From an uncultured Acidimicrobiaceae bacterium (GTDB taxonomy: Bacteria; Actinomycetota; Acidimicrobiia; Acidimicrobiales; UBA8592), in the NCBI GenBank assembly GCA_913031515.1, contig CAJWET010000041.1, positions 1 to 10,900 of the forward strand: a stretch of DNA of 10,900 nucleotides. Direction: 5' to 3'. Both the position numbers and the translations under genes were made by a program. The notes under the pieces are model-generated. The model had not been told where the DNA came from and searched no databases. It saw only the letters and a program-made list of their open reading frames with translations. Positions 1 through 7,280 of the stretch are shown piece by piece; within the stretch, counting starts at the first letter, position 1, and each line of letters opens with the position of its first letter.

Positions 1-143
1 GAATATGGGTCATCATTTTGACTATACTGTTGATCCCATTCAATGATTTTATTTTCAAGCTCTAAGTAAGTAGTATATCTTTCAGATAAAACATCTTGAG
101 AGAGAAAAATATTAGTTAATAGTATTAATAGAAAGTACATCAT
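1..143 (-). CDS. Start of a secreted protein, cut by the window edge
   Basis: An open frame reads leftwards from ATG at 143 and is still open at base 1, giving about 47 residues. It begins with two Met codons and a short hydrophobic stretch (MMYFLLILLTNIFLS), then turns polar and acidic (ELENKIIEWDQQYSQNDDPY). This is the layout of a signal peptide followed by a mature exported domain. The start lies 15 bases beyond the stop of the dockerin-like frame on the same strand, as expected in a short operon. There is no visible Shine-Dalgarno sequence, which is common in Bacteroidetes-like and related marine lineages. The mature start loosely recalls the N-terminus of secreted M14-type zinc carboxypeptidases, but no catalytic residue is inside the window, so the function is unknown. 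The AT-rich composition differs sharply from the genes after 865. Confidence 0.55.
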   Translation of the reverse strand, partial: MMYFLLILLTNIFLSQDVLSERYTTYLELENKIIEWDQQYSQNDDPY

Positions 144-158
144 TATTATATGATTTTA

Positions 159-392
159 TTATAGAGATAAAATAGCATTAACTAAGTTAACGATATCTAG
201 AACATTAATAATTCCATCACCATTTAAATCAGCAGCACATAATTGTTCATCAGTAAAATCACCCATTCCAAAAATATAATTAACAAGATTAACAATATCA
301 ACAACATTACATAGACTACAACATACATCACAATGAACCAAAAAAACACGTTTTTTTCCAAAAAAACGTAATTTTGTACAAGAAATTCCCAT
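159..392 (-). CDS. Dockerin-like C-terminal fragment (one intact EF-hand-type repeat)
   Basis: The 77-residue frame ends in a dockerin type I-like module. Residues 55-74 (DLNGDGIINVLDIVNLVNAI) form a complete F-hand calcium loop with ligand positions D55, N57, D59 and D66, followed by the helix. An upstream copy of the helix (NVVDIVNLVNYIF, about 29-41) should be preceded by a matching DxNxDG loop, but here that loop reads CDVCCSLC, so its calcium ligands are gone. Such modules normally sit at the C-terminus of large secreted proteins in marine Bacteroidetes-like and Marinimicrobia-like bacteria and help attach or sort exported enzymes. A stop lies in frame three codons upstream of ATG 392, and residues 1-20 (basic, Lys/Arg-rich) look unlike any dockerin linker. 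I infer that this is the 3' end of a longer gene cut by a sequence join around 320-370, not a complete small protein. Confidence 0.5.
   Translation of the reverse strand: MGISCTKLRFFGKKRVFLVHCDVCCSLCNVVDIVNLVNYIFGMGDFTDEQLCAADLNGDGIINVLDIVNLVNAILSL
348..369. repeat. Perfect 10-bp inverted repeat with a 2-bp spacer
   Basis: Bases 348-357 (ACGTTTTTTT) and 360-369 (AAAAAAACGT) are exact reverse complements separated by CC. The flanking CCAAAAAAAC also occurs twice as a direct repeat, at 338-347 and 358-367. It lies between the intact dockerin repeat and the virus-like frame. It could be a terminator-like hairpin, but short inverted repeats are also typical template-switch points in amplified DNA. 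Confidence 0.5.
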
Positions 393-433
393 TATAAGTT
401 ATGCTTGGATAAACTTTTTAAGCCCATAATATA

Positions 434-862
434 ATGCAAGCCAGCCCGACCACGTTAAAAAGTCTTTTAATGAGAAATTCAAAAGGAAAAATAGATATGA
501 TTTTAGAACCAATGCAAGTAATGGTTCAATTGGCACTCCTTTCTTTCTCTCCAAGAGGAACAAAAATCAGCATCCACGATAACATTATAATTTTACAGCC
601 ACCAACAACCACCCAAGGATTAGTAAGATGGTATAATAATGATTCAAAAGACGATATCTATTATCTATTTAAAGCAGTACTAAGATTTTATAAACTTTAT
701 AGAAATAAAAATGATGCTATATTCACCTATATTTTAGAATTAGCCAAAAGTGGATTGGATCAATTATCATTAACATATTCAAATACAGATAAAGCATCTA
801 TAATACATACATTATCTATGTATAAAGCGGTATTAAAATCAGATCCAAGTAAATTTTTTAAT
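434..862 (+). other. AT-rich foreign coding segment, possibly of large-DNA-virus origin, joined in frame to miaB
   Basis: This stretch encodes about 143 residues unrelated to MiaB. The natural start is probably ATG 470 (MRNSKGKIDMILEPM) rather than ATG 434, because the conserved-looking sequence begins there. It is rich in Asn, Lys, Ile and Tyr, with features such as QGLVRWYNNDSKDDIYYLF and the tail TDKASIIHTLSMYKAVLK. From memory it resembles a short uncharacterised protein in algal giant viruses (phycodnavirus / mimivirus relatives). I cannot check this and no function is known to me. G/C content is very low (11 of 60 at 661-720). The right edge is estimated at 855-870, where the sequence changes to MiaB-like QAEIDDEAN. 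The viral-type protein probably continued beyond this point in its own genome. Confidence 0.45.
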
Positions 863-1948
863 TGCGATCAGGCTGAAATAGATGATGAGGCGAATTCAAA
901 TGAGGTTCTTCCTGTTCGTCGTGAACTCGAACATGCTGCTTGGATGACTATTCAAAGCGGATGTGACAACTCGTGCGCGTTTTGCATAGTGCCTCAAGTG
1001 AGAGGGTCTGAAGTTAGCCGCCCATTTGGCGATCTTCTTGAAGAGGCTAAGCGGATTGTTTCAGAGGGTGTAATTGAGATAACGCTGCTCGGGCAAAATG
1101 TTAACAGTTATGGAAGGGATCTCACTACGCAACTCCGATCTCGAACTCCTAATCTAAAAGATCAGCATTTAGTCGGAACGAGATGGACGCAGGAACACCG
1201 ACGTCGAGCTCGAACACTTTTTCCAGATTTGTTAAATGAAATTGGATCAATAACGGGTATCCGACGCGTAAGATTCACAAGCCCTCACCCCAAAGACCTT
1301 CGACGGGAAGTTATTCAGGCGATGGCGGATACTCCGGCTGTTTGTGAACACCTCCACTTTCCTTTGCAATCAGGGAGCGATCGAATCCTTGCAGCGATGC
1401 ATCGAGGCTATAACAAATCAAAATATTTAGAGAGGTTGGCTGAAGCACGAAAACTAATACCTGACCTTGCTGTTACAACGGATATTATTGTTGGCTTCCC
1501 AGGTGAAACCGAAAAAGACTTTCAGGAAACCCTAGCTCTGGCAGCAGAAGCGGAGTTCGATGGCGCATTTACATTTATTTTTTCACCTAGACCAGGGACA
1601 GAAGCAGCAGAAATGGCTGAAGATTTTTGTGATCCTTCAGATATTTCGGAACGATATGAGCGCTTACGGGCAGTTATTAAGAGATCCGGACTTCGGAAAC
1701 ATGAAAACCGTGTAGGCCGACACGAAGAAGTCATTGTTGAGGGACCAAGCAAAAAGAACCCCGCTTTGATATCAGGCAGAACTAGGCAAAACAAACTAGT
1801 TCATTTTGAAACTCCTAAAGACGTACCTCTTGGGTCTGTAGCAATAGTAGAAATCATTTCTGCGTCTTCCCATTATCTTCATGGCCGGCTTTTGGATGTG
1901 ATAGAAACACCAAAACGGAAAACCCGAATTCCAGTGGTTGCCGTGTGA
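434..1948 (+). CDS. miaB: tRNA A37 methylthiotransferase MiaB, N-terminal domain replaced
   Basis: MiaB is a radical-SAM enzyme that adds a methylthio group to N6-isopentenyladenosine-37 in tRNAs reading UNN codons, using two [4Fe-4S] clusters. Recognisable MiaB sequence starts near residue 145 (base about 865). The radical-SAM motif CxxxCxxC is C177, C181 and C184, followed by GQNVNSYGRDL, VRFTSPHPKDL, HFPLQSGSDRIL and TDIIVGFPGE. A TRAM RNA-binding domain spans about 430-490. The N-terminal UPF0004 domain, whose three cysteines hold the auxiliary cluster, is absent; residues 1-143 are unrelated AT-rich sequence. As drawn, the product could not do normal methylthiolation. Residues 231-260 form an Arg-rich insert that I recall from other Acidimicrobiia. 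The stop overlaps the miaA start in GTGA. The native gene is almost certainly miaB truncated at 5' by a join near 865, so the 434 start belongs to the other DNA. Confidence 0.85.
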   Translation: MQASPTTLKSLLMRNSKGKIDMILEPMQVMVQLALLSFSPRGTKISIHDNIIILQPPTTTQGLVRWYNNDSKDDIYYLFKAVLRFYKLYRNKNDAIFTYILELAKSGLDQLSLTYSNTDKASIIHTLSMYKAVLKSDPSKFFNCDQAEIDDEANSNEVLPVRRELEHAAWMTIQSGCDNSCAFCIVPQVRGSEVSRPFGDLLEEAKRIVSEGVIEITLLGQNVNSYGRDLTTQLRSRTPNLKDQHLVGTRWTQEHRRRARTLFPDLLNEIGSITGIRRVRFTSPHPKDLRREVIQAMADTPAVCEHLHFPLQSGSDRILAAMHRGYNKSKYLERLAEARKLIPDLAVTTDIIVGFPGETEKDFQETLALAAEAEFDGAFTFIFSPRPGTEAAEMAEDFCDPSDISERYERLRAVIKRSGLRKHENRVGRHEEVIVEGPSKKNPALISGRTRQNKLVHFETPKDVPLGSVAIVEIISASSHYLHGRLLDVIETPKRKTRIPVVAV

Positions 1949-2874
1949 ATTCAGACGCTGATACGCCGGTCCTTTCGATAGTGGGAACAACTGCATCTGG
2001 AAAATCATCTATAGCGCTTGAATTGGCAAGAAATATTCCAAATATTGAGATCGTTTCTATCGATTCAATGCAGATTTATCGTGGAATGGACATCGGTACG
2101 GCAAAACCAACCACTGCAGAGCGGGAGGAGATTTCTCACCATCTCATCGATATTGTGGATCCAAGCGCTGAATTCTCCCTTAGTCAATTTCAGAGCGAAG
2201 CTAAGAAGGCTATTTCAGATATTGAAAGACGGGGCGCTATCCCGTTACTTGTGGGAGGGACAGGCCTTCATTTACGAGCAGTGATAGATGATTTCGAAAT
2301 TCCGAGACAGTATCCAGTGGTAGGTGAAGAACTTAAAGGAGAACCAGACACCACAAAATTGCATAAACTTCTATTTAGTCTTGATCCAGTAGCGGCTGGT
2401 CGCATGGAAGAAACAAATAGACGAAGAATTTTGCGAGCTTTGGAGGTAACTCTGGGGAGCGGTCGACCTTTTTCAAGCTACGGACCGGGTCTTCAACAGT
2501 ATCAGCAAACACGATTCCAAATGGTTGGCCCTAGGTGGCCTAGGGCAGTGATTAACCAGAGGATCGAAAATAGATTCACGCAACAGATGCAGGACGGATT
2601 TCTTAAAGAGGTTCGAGAATTGACAACATATGGCAATGGGCTATCACGTACAGCTCGCCAGGCATTAGGCTACAGCCAATTTCTCGAATATTTGGATGGG
2701 AATGTCAGCTTGGATCAAGCGATTGACGCAGCAAAACAACAGATAAAAAAGTTTTCCAAAAGGCAAGAACGGTGGTTTCGACGAGATCCGAGAATTCAAT
2801 GGTTCGACATCAAAGAAAATCCATTAGAGCTAATCTCGACTCTTGTGGAAGAATGGCGACATGCATCTAATTAA
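1945..2874 (+). CDS. miaA: tRNA dimethylallyltransferase MiaA
   Basis: MiaA transfers a dimethylallyl group to N6 of A37 in tRNA and produces the substrate that MiaB then methylthiolates. The 309-residue product is family length. A P-loop runs G14-S21 (GTTASGKS), and the catalytic and tRNA-binding segment at 40-55 reads DSMQIYRGMDIGTAKP, with D40 as the expected catalytic base. LVGGTGLHLRAVID follows near 102. The C-terminus has the usual KQQIKKFSKRQERWFRRDP segment that contacts the anticodon stem. The GTG start at 1945 shares four bases with the miaB stop, so translation is probably coupled. A perfect 8-bp inverted repeat at 2528-2546 lies in ordinary coding sequence (VGPRWPRA) and looks incidental. 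Confidence 0.95.
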   Translation: MNSDADTPVLSIVGTTASGKSSIALELARNIPNIEIVSIDSMQIYRGMDIGTAKPTTAEREEISHHLIDIVDPSAEFSLSQFQSEAKKAISDIERRGAIPLLVGGTGLHLRAVIDDFEIPRQYPVVGEELKGEPDTTKLHKLLFSLDPVAAGRMEETNRRRILRALEVTLGSGRPFSSYGPGLQQYQQTRFQMVGPRWPRAVINQRIENRFTQQMQDGFLKEVRELTTYGNGLSRTARQALGYSQFLEYLDGNVSLDQAIDAAKQQIKKFSKRQERWFRRDPRIQWFDIKENPLELISTLVEEWRHASN

Positions 2875-3673
2875 ATATGAAGGGCTTGGAAATAAGTTTC
2901 TAGTAGCCATAGAAGATCATCTTCCGATAGATGGCGGAGAATTAGCTATTTCAATGTGCGATGCCGTAAACGGTTTTGATGCTGACGGTTTAATTTTTGG
3001 GACTCCACCTGGAGCATCTACTGATATTGACATTCACATGACATTATTCAATGCTGATGGGTCTATAGCGGAAATCTCAGGTAATGGAATTAGGTGCCTC
3101 GCTCAGGAAATCTTTACTCGGTCAGAAGAAAAAAAATCTTTAAAGATTTTAACGGGTTCGGGAGTTCGGAGCGTCAACTTGAATACCATCCAGGGGGATG
3201 AGGCAGAAATCAGCGTAGATATGGGGGCAGTTCGAGATGGTCCGGAACTTCCACTTCTTGATTTTCTTCAGCACTCCTCCATAAAGATTGTCCGAGCCGC
3301 TACTGCGGACGTAGGTAATCCTCATGTGGTTGTAGAAGTGGAAAATCTTGACGAAGTAGATGTTGTAGGTGCAGGTTCTCACATCGGATCCCTATGGAAG
3401 CCAGTGGGAATTAATGTCCACTTTGTTAAAGCTGAAAACAGTAAACAACTCTCCATGTTGACTTGGGAGCGCGGCGTAGGCGTTACATTAGCTTGTGGAA
3501 GCGGTGCAGCTGCCAGCTCGTACGTTGCTCACGAATGGGGCTTGGTCGGGGAGACATTGAATATTGCAATGGCTGGTGGTCAAGCTCAAGTCCAGCTATC
3601 TAGTGGCCATGTCCTCTTAACAGGGAAATCTATACGAGTTGCAGAATTTGAGGTCTCTTCAGATGGACAATGA
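2861..3673 (+). CDS. dapF: Diaminopimelate epimerase DapF
   Basis: DapF is a cofactor-independent epimerase that converts LL- to meso-diaminopimelate, the last step before the amino acid goes to peptidoglycan or lysine. The two active-site cysteines are in place: C79 in ISGNGIRCLA and C212 in LACGSGAAAS. The N-terminal substrate motif GLGNKFLV (8-15) and ERGVGVTLACGSG are typical. From ATG 2861 the protein has 270 residues, normal for the family. A TTG start at 2843 would add six residues, but ATG 2861 puts MHLIKYEGLGN at the usual N-terminus and has GGAAGA at 2846-2851 as a plausible ribosome site. The gene overlaps miaA by 14 bases, so the two are probably translationally coupled. It is the first of three diaminopimelate genes in this cluster. 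Confidence 0.94.
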   Translation: MHLIKYEGLGNKFLVAIEDHLPIDGGELAISMCDAVNGFDADGLIFGTPPGASTDIDIHMTLFNADGSIAEISGNGIRCLAQEIFTRSEEKKSLKILTGSGVRSVNLNTIQGDEAEISVDMGAVRDGPELPLLDFLQHSSIKIVRAATADVGNPHVVVEVENLDEVDVVGAGSHIGSLWKPVGINVHFVKAENSKQLSMLTWERGVGVTLACGSGAAASSYVAHEWGLVGETLNIAMAGGQAQVQLSSGHVLLTGKSIRVAEFEVSSDGQ

Positions 3674-5012
3674 GTTGCTTAAAATGAGAAGTGAGTCCCA
3701 TCGGGGAGGTTTTGGAGAGCTTGGAGGTGAAGAGCGAGGCCTAATTGACCGATCATTTAGAGAGCGAATAATAGTAGTCGGTTTGATTGATGAAGAGAAG
3801 AGCGAAACTTCAACCCGCGTTGAACTGCAAGAACTATGCCGGCTTGTAGATACGGCGGGGGCCGATGTTGTTGACGTAGTGATGCAGCGAAGAAAATCAC
3901 CTGATCCTGCAACATTTATAGGGAAGGGCAAGGCCAGAGAGATATATCAATTAGCAGAATCCTTAGATGCAGATACCGTTGTCTTTAACGATGAGTTAAC
4001 TCCAGCTCAACAGTTTAATCTAGAAAAGATATTTCATCGATCCGCTTTGGATAGAACGGCTGTCATACTTGATATCTTTGCTCAGAATGCCAGCACGCCA
4101 GAAGGTAAGGCACAGGTAGAATTGGCGCAATTACAATATCGGCTACCTCGACTGAAAGGCCAAGGACGAGATTTTAGCCAACAAGCAGGTGGTATAGGAA
4201 CACGTGGCCCAGGCGAAACGAAACTGGAAATCGACCGACGTAGATTAGTTCGGCGTGTAAACAAACTGCAACGACAACTTAAGGTGGTTGGCGCCCACCG
4301 AGACAATCAGTCTAAACGCCGACGACGCTCCCTTAACCAATCAGTCGCCATAGTGGGCTATACGAATGCCGGAAAGTCCACTCTTCTTAATCTCCTCGCA
4401 AATTCCGATGCCATTGTTGCAGACCGCCTATTCGCTACCTTGGATCCATTGACGCGCCGTCTACAACTACCTGGAGGAGAGTCAATTTTTCTCACCGACA
4501 CCGTCGGATTTGTCCAGAGACTCCCACACCAGCTAGTCAAAGCGTTTAAAACTACTTTGGATGTTGTTATTGATGCTGATCTGCTTATACATATTGTTGA
4601 CTGCAGTCAAGCTTCTCCCGAAACTCAAATCGATGCTGTACACAATGTTCTTGAAGAAATCGGGGCAGGGGAAGTTCCAGAAATGCTCGTATTTAATAAG
4701 TCAGATAAGTTTGATCCTTCACAGTTGCTAATGGAATATCCTGATTCTGTTGCGATTTCTGCCCACTCTGGCGCTGGTATTGAGAAGCTCCTCTCCGCGG
4801 TAGCCGACCAATTACGCTCTGTTTGGGATGTTGTCGAATTAGCTATTCCATTTGATAAAGGTGATGTTCTGGCTCAAGTCCACCGAGAGGGACAGGTGCT
4901 TGGGGAACGTGTAACAGAAGAGAAAATGTTCATCCAGGCAAGACTCGACACACTTTCAAGATCACGACTCTCCTCTTTCCTCGTTGAAAGTGAGGGGCAT
5001 GATGGGATTTGA
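3663..5012 (+). CDS. hflX: Ribosome-associated GTPase HflX
   Basis: HflX is a conserved GTPase that binds the 50S subunit and splits stalled or hibernating ribosomes, mainly under heat or antibiotic stress. The N-terminal HflX domain contains DPATFIGKGKAREI and DELTPAQQ, then the family signature GIGTRGPGETKLEIDRRR in the linker. The G domain follows with G1 GYTNAGKS (232-239), G3 DTVGF (from 279), G4 NKSD (from 345) and G5 SAHSGAG. The product from ATG 3663 has 449 residues. This start has TGAGG at 3649-3653 nine bases upstream and overlaps dapF by 11 bases. A TTG at 3639 in the same frame is less likely, and ATG 3684 is a further alternative. An hflX next to miaA and dapF is a familiar actinobacterial arrangement. 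Confidence 0.95.
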   Translation: MDNELLKMRSESHRGGFGELGGEERGLIDRSFRERIIVVGLIDEEKSETSTRVELQELCRLVDTAGADVVDVVMQRRKSPDPATFIGKGKAREIYQLAESLDADTVVFNDELTPAQQFNLEKIFHRSALDRTAVILDIFAQNASTPEGKAQVELAQLQYRLPRLKGQGRDFSQQAGGIGTRGPGETKLEIDRRRLVRRVNKLQRQLKVVGAHRDNQSKRRRRSLNQSVAIVGYTNAGKSTLLNLLANSDAIVADRLFATLDPLTRRLQLPGGESIFLTDTVGFVQRLPHQLVKAFKTTLDVVIDADLLIHIVDCSQASPETQIDAVHNVLEEIGAGEVPEMLVFNKSDKFDPSQLLMEYPDSVAISAHSGAGIEKLLSAVADQLRSVWDVVELAIPFDKGDVLAQVHREGQVLGERVTEEKMFIQARLDTLSRSRLSSFLVESEGHDGI

Positions 5013-6102
5013 ACTTCCCCCGTATCCGTATGACCTGTTAGAACCCTACCGACTGATAGCTGCTCAGCACCACGGTGAAGTGATTGACCTTTCTGTGGGT
5101 ACGCCTTGCGACCCCCCACCATCTTCAGTGATCAGTGCATTGGCAAAATCAGACAGTGAAAGGGGGTACCCTTCTTCGATAGGATCTCAAGACTTTCGCG
5201 AGAGTTGCCAACTTTGGGTAAAGCGACGCTTTAATGTCGATCTTGATATAGAAAAAAACATCGGTGCTTGTATCGGGACGAAAGAGTTTGTCGTCTCTAC
5301 TCCGGGCTACCTCCGACTTCGTACTCCTGATAAAGATACGGTGTTATATCCGGAAGTTAGCTACCCCTCCTATGCAATGGGAGCGCATCTTTCTGGTTGC
5401 AGGGCTGTTCCAGTTCCAGTCGATGACACCGGACAGTTACTTCTTTCGGCGTTAAATCCTAGCGACATTGAAAGAGCTTTGATGCTTTGGGTCAACTCTC
5501 CAAGTAACCCGACAGGAGCACTAACGGATTTGGACGCTATCGCTGACTGGGGTCGAGCCAAACAAATCCCTGTCTTTAACGATGAGTGTTACGCTGAATT
5601 TACATGGGCTCAAGCCCCTCAAACAATTTTGAACAAAGGCCTATCAGGGGTGGTAGCTGTCCACTCTTTATCGAAAAGGTCGAATCTTGCAGGCATACGT
5701 GCTGGTTTCTTTGCAGGAGACCAAGATCTTATCCATTGGTTGAAAGAGATTAGAAAACATTCTGGGAAGATGATCCCAGGGCCTGTCCAAGCGGCAGCCT
5801 CAGTGGCATACTCCGACGACGATCATGTTGAAGAACAACAATTGCGATATAAAGAAAGATTAGAATTTCTTCAATCCTGTCTTCAATCCTTAGGAATTCA
5901 ATCAGACTTCCCACAAGGCGCTTTCTACCTTTGGGTTGCAAGTGGTTCAAATGACCCATGGGATTTGGTGAAGTACCTTGCGTCAGAAGTTGGAGTCCTT
6001 GTTACGCCAGGTACCTTTTTTGGTTCTTCAGGCCATGTCCGAGTTGCAGCAGTCCAAACATTAGAGAAATTAGCCGTAATTAGGGATCGGATCGATAATT
6101 AA
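5002..6102 (+). CDS. dapC: PLP-dependent aminotransferase, DapC type (N-succinyl-LL-diaminopimelate aminotransferase)
   Basis: This is a class I/II fold-type-I aminotransferase. N165 sits in NSPSNPTG, D194 in NDECYAEF (pairs with the pyridine nitrogen, with Y197 after it), and the Schiff-base lysine is K225 in HSLSKRSNLAGIRAGF. Actinobacterial DapC proteins have the same N-terminal pattern (FELPPYPYDLL, DLSVGTPCDPPP) and length near 366. DapC transaminates N-succinyl-2-amino-6-ketopimelate with glutamate in the succinylase route to diaminopimelate. The assignment rests on family resemblance plus dapF upstream and dapE downstream; substrate specificity cannot be read from the motifs. The gene overlaps hflX by 11 bases. 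ATG 5002 has GAGGGG at 4992-4997 at a short but workable distance. ATG 4999 and TTG 4984 are other in-frame starts. Confidence 0.83.
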   Translation: MGFELPPYPYDLLEPYRLIAAQHHGEVIDLSVGTPCDPPPSSVISALAKSDSERGYPSSIGSQDFRESCQLWVKRRFNVDLDIEKNIGACIGTKEFVVSTPGYLRLRTPDKDTVLYPEVSYPSYAMGAHLSGCRAVPVPVDDTGQLLLSALNPSDIERALMLWVNSPSNPTGALTDLDAIADWGRAKQIPVFNDECYAEFTWAQAPQTILNKGLSGVVAVHSLSKRSNLAGIRAGFFAGDQDLIHWLKEIRKHSGKMIPGPVQAAASVAYSDDDHVEEQQLRYKERLEFLQSCLQSLGIQSDFPQGAFYLWVASGSNDPWDLVKYLASEVGVLVTPGTFFGSSGHVRVAAVQTLEKLAVIRDRIDN

Positions 6103-6209
6103 AAATCAGCCGAGAGAACTCCGATAGAAAAGAATTCTTTAAATACCTTGAACCCACCGACTTTCAGGACAAAACTTGTTATTGGTGCAACAGAATTAGG
6201 AACAATTTC

Positions 6210-7280
6210 GTGACCGAGCCAAATCCATTCGAACTAACATCTACATTGGTTGCTATACCTTCAGTTAGTTTTGAAGAAGAGGCCATTGTCGATTTTCTTC
6301 ATAGCCGCTTGGAAAGTGTTCCATGGCTAGAAACTTCGCGCATCGGGAACAACCTAATAGCAAAAACTAATATCGGGAAAGATTCTCGCCTACTGCTCGG
6401 CGGCCATACCGATACTGTCCCTCCAAATAGAAATTCTGAACCTCGGCTAGAAGGAGATACCTTATGGGGCCTTGGAGCGGCAGATATGAAGGGTGGCCTA
6501 GCAGTCATGCTCTCTTTGGCAGAATCAATTTCTGAACCGACCTTCGATATGAGCTACGTCTTTTATGCTCGGGAAGAAGTTGCATCTGAACACAGTGGTC
6601 TTAAAGAGATTGAAATATCTGATCCGGAATTACTTAGTGCTGACTTGGCGCTTTTGGGGGAACCTACATCGGGGACTGTTGAAGCGGGATGCCAAGGAAC
6701 AATGAGATTCGTTTTAGAGCTTAAAGGGAAGCGGGCACATACAGCACGACCTTGGATGGGATTAAATGCCATCCATCGTTTAGAAGAAGTACTTCGAATC
6801 CTTAACAGCTATGAAGAAAGAAATCCTGTTATTGAAGGTTGTGAATATCGCGAAGCGCTTCAGGCGGTTCATGTTGATGGGGGGATCGCAGGAAACGTTG
6901 TCCCAGACAATGTTTCGCTTACAATCAACCATAGAGTTGCCCCAGATCGAACCCTTGATGAGGCTGAAGACTTCGTCCGGAGCCTCATCTCGCCTGCCCT
7001 TGCTTCCGAAGATGGCTTCGAACTCGTTGATTCAGCTCCTCCAGCGAAACCAGGGCTCTCTAACCCGATGCTTGCATCAATGATCGGCAGGCACGACCTT
7101 CAGGTGCAAGCAAAACTTGGGTGGACAGACGTGGCGTTCTTTGACCAACGTGGCATCCCAGCAGCGAATTTCGGTCCTGGCGATGCAACTCTTGCGCATA
7201 CTCATGAAGAAAGAGTCACAAAACCGGCTGTCGAATCCTGTTACTTAGTCCTAAAGAATTTGATAGAAACCGGTCTTTAG
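6210..7280 (+). CDS. dapE: Succinyl-diaminopimelate desuccinylase DapE (M20 family)
   Basis: DapE removes succinate from N-succinyl-LL-diaminopimelate using two metal ions and feeds DapF. The M20 metallohydrolase motifs are in order: H66 in GGHTDTVPP, D92 in LGAADMKGG, the catalytic and metal-binding pair E122-E123 in YAREEVASEH, a further metal region GEPTSGTVEAGCQGT, and a late His in AHTHEERV. The 356-residue length and the ADMKGGLAVML and GNVVPD segments fit the actinobacterial DapE branch, although M20 relatives with other amide substrates cannot be ruled out by motif. The GTG start at 6210 has TTAGG at 6196-6200 nine bases upstream. A 107-base gap separates it from dapC, and its last four bases overlap the end of lexA on the other strand. 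Confidence 0.88.
   Translation: MTEPNPFELTSTLVAIPSVSFEEEAIVDFLHSRLESVPWLETSRIGNNLIAKTNIGKDSRLLLGGHTDTVPPNRNSEPRLEGDTLWGLGAADMKGGLAVMLSLAESISEPTFDMSYVFYAREEVASEHSGLKEIEISDPELLSADLALLGEPTSGTVEAGCQGTMRFVLELKGKRAHTARPWMGLNAIHRLEEVLRILNSYEERNPVIEGCEYREALQAVHVDGGIAGNVVPDNVSLTINHRVAPDRTLDEAEDFVRSLISPALASEDGFELVDSAPPAKPGLSNPMLASMIGRHDLQVQAKLGWTDVAFFDQRGIPAANFGPGDATLAHTHEERVTKPAVESCYLVLKNLIETGL

Noticed and set aside
2528..2546. Perfect GCCCTAGG-TGG-CCTAGGGC inverted repeat as a regulatory hairpin
   Set aside because: It lies in the middle of miaA and encodes ordinary family sequence (VGPRWPRA). There is no T-run or nearby start, so it is probably incidental.
6129..6140. AAAGAATTCTTT palindrome in the dapC-dapE gap as an operator
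   Set aside because: It is a single short AT-rich palindrome, with no second copy and no promoter-like context that I could defend.
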